The position numbers were made by a program, and so were the translations under genes. This document shows positions 12,301 to 15,300 of a DNA stretch of 17,548 nt, piece by piece (positions within the stretch are counted from its first letter, which is position 1; each line of letters starts with the position of its first letter). The DNA is from Candidatus Omnitrophota bacterium (GTDB lineage: Bacteria; Omnitrophota; Koll11; Aquiviventales; Aquiviventaceae): the NCBI GenBank assembly GCA_023247285.1, contig JAHFGU010000018.1:1-17548 (forward strand), in the 5' to 3' direction. The notes beneath the pieces are model-generated. The model had not been told where the DNA came from. It ran no database searches and saw nothing but the letters and a program-made list of their open reading frames with translations.

Positions 12301-15300
12301 TGGCCGGGCCGATGTCGGACCGCGGCGCCTACACGGTCCATGTCATTGAGCATGCAGCCACCAGACCGCGCAGCGCCTCGACGCTGGAGATTCAGCTTCT
12401 GCGGGTGGGGGTGGAGGACTGGTTCGGCGTGTTCAGGGTCGAGCTGCTGCCAGCAGCCCGCTCACTGCGCATCCTGGGCCAGCGCCTCAAGCCGGCGTAC
12501 CAAGGGCGTGGGATCGGGCCGGCGCTCGTGCAATTTGTCTTTCAGGAGTACCCCTGGGCCGCGACGGCGATCTGGGCGGAGCCACGCGATGAAGCACACT
12601 GGTTCGTCCAACACCTCGTGCGCCGCGGTCTCATCACCAACCTCAAGAAGTCTTGGTTCCCAGATGAATACCGCGCAGAGATTGTGCGACCTGATCCTGC
12701 CGCGCCGCCCGCCGATGAACATGGCGGCCGGTGGAAGGACTTCCAGCCACGCTACGATGCGCGGGAGCGGCGGCTCCGCGGCCAGGGCCACACCGCGTGG
12801 TGGGCCAGGTTCGTGGGCCAGGCGTGGCTGCCCACGCGGCTCGAGACGCTCCAGCGCACCGTCCCGCTGGCGCTGGCGCTGAGCGGGTTCGGTTGGCTCT
12901 TGACGCTGCCCTTCGGGCTGCCGCTAGCGCTCGCACCTCCGATGTGGGTGACGCTGTTAGCTACGGCTGTCGCCCTCTTCGGCTACTGGCATCCCCGCCA
13001 TGCCACCGCCTTCTTCCATCACCTGCGCCGGGTAGAGTTCCGCGCGGCGTGGGCCTCCCTCCGCGCGCACCAGGCCTTCGGTTTCGAGAAGCTCGCAATC
13101 TCCACGCTGAGTCTCCTGGCCCTCTGGGGCGGGAATGCCTGGTTCGCGCATCCTCAAGGACTCAGCTTCGCCTTCCTCTTGTTGAGCAGTCTCACCCTTC
13201 CGCACCTGCTCATCAACAGCCTCGCGGGTCTCGTCGGCCGGCGGGCGGCCGAGGGCCTCTCCCATCGCCATGTCGCGGTCTTCATCCCCTTTAACCTGCA
13301 CCACCACATCAATGGCGTGACGAGATTCCATGAGGAATTCGTGGCCCGCGCGATGGCCGACAGCACGGATCTGCGCCTGAGCGTCATGCACGCCGGGCTC
13401 GTCGAACGTTCTCAGCCGCCCGATGCCCGCGGCAACAGCTTGATCGAGGCGTCCCGGCGCGGTCCTGCGCTCTCGCCCTGGTCAGCAGGAGAGGCCACTA
13501 AGCAGTTGGCGCGGTGGCACCAGGAGCGGGGGATCGATGCCATCCTGTTGCACACACCGTATGGCGACGGCGCGAACGCGGTGGTTCGGTTTGCCAAGGC
13601 CCAGGGGATCCCTGCGCGGGTATGGGCGCATTTCGTTCCTCTCGATGATTCGGATGGCGATGCCAGCGAAACGGACACGTGGCGGCTCGCGGACAGCGCT
13701 GCTGCGGTCAGCCGCTGGCTGGCGGATCTGCTGCACGGGCAACACGGTATCCCCTTTGCGATTCTCCTCCCGTTCATCCATGACGCATTCTGGTTGCCCA
13801 CAGCCGTCACTGACCAGGAGATCCGTGAGCTCCGCGCGCGCCACGCGATTCCTGAAGGGGCCAGGGTTGTGCTGACGGCAAGCCGCTGGACGCCGGAAAA
13901 AAATCCCGGGGTCGTAATGCGGTGGATCAACGCGCTGCAGCGGTCGCCGACGTGGAAGGGCCCTGCGATCGTCCTGGCGATGGCCGCGCCGAACGTGCCG
14001 GCCGATGACCAGCGCTTGTTTGAGGCCAAGGCTGAGCGCGCGGGGGTCTCCGTTCGGCTGCTCGGATCCCTGACGCCGGAACAGCTACGGCGGTGGTACC
14101 GCGCCGCTGACCTCGTGGTAATCCCGAGCCACCAGGAGACGCTTGGTCAGGTCTCCATCCAAGCGCAATTGATGGGGACGCCTGTCCTGGTCTCGCGCGT
14201 CGGCGGTCTGCCAGAAACCATTGATCCTCGATTTGGGCTGAGCGTGGATGTGGGGGATGCGCAGCAGGCGGTGTCGATCCTCGCGCGCGTGCTGACCGAT
14301 GAGGTTTTTCGGCAGCAGGTGGCGCGTGCCGGCCAGGCCTTCGCGCGGCGCCGATTTGGCGGCGACCATTTCCCGGCGCTGGCGGCTTGGATCACGCACG
14401 GCATCAAGCCTGCGTCCGCAGAGATGCCTGCCGCCGGGCTCGTCCGCGCATTCCGGACCATCGCGCTGGCCGCGCGTTCCACGTTCCGCGCCCTCAACCA
14501 TACCCTAAGCGCCTGGTTGCGCCGCCATCGGCGGGCAATCGTCGGGGTCGGCGTGCTGGCCGCGGTCCTGGTCTTCATGGTCGGCTCCGCGTCCGGCACC
14601 CCGCTCCTCGGCGCGCTCGCACCGCACGAGGCCCTCGCGCAGCCCCACGCGCTGGCCACGGCCGTCGGCGCCGCGCTGCCTGCGGCGGTGGCGCAGGCCG
14701 CGGGGCAGGTACGGGACGTGGCGGCGCCGGTTGTTCATCCGGCCGCCCCTGCGGTCGCCGTGCTGCAGGCGGCGGGGGGAAGCTTGTTCGCCGCCTACGT
14801 GATCTGTCTCGCCATCCTGTTCTGGGAGATCGCGCGGCTCTTCGGATTTCTGCGTCAGCGAGCCTTCCATCAAGTGGCCGTGACGCAAGGCGACCCAGGC
14901 ACGCGCCGCTGGCGCGCCCTGCCGCCGCACTTACGAGCGCGCGTGGTCCATCAGATGCGCGAGGTTCTCCACGGCATCGGCTGGATGCCGCCCATCCTGA
15001 CGTGCCTCAGCCTCGTCGCGAGCGGCATGGGGGCGCTGTTGCTCGTGGCGTCCGGCGCCGGCGCGATGGCTCCGGCCCTGGCGCTGGCCGCGGTAGGATT
15101 CCTCGGCATGTCTGTTGCGCTTGGTCTGGGCGGCTACCACCTGCTGCGCGGCGAGATCCGCAGCGCTCTTGCGCCGTTTGGAGACCAGCGGCATCCCCGG
15201 CCGCAGAGCGGCCCTATGGACGACCAAGCGCTTGTGCTTGAAATCGGCTCGGAAATGGGCCAGGTGCTCTCGGCGCTCGCCGAGGATCCAGCCATCTATG

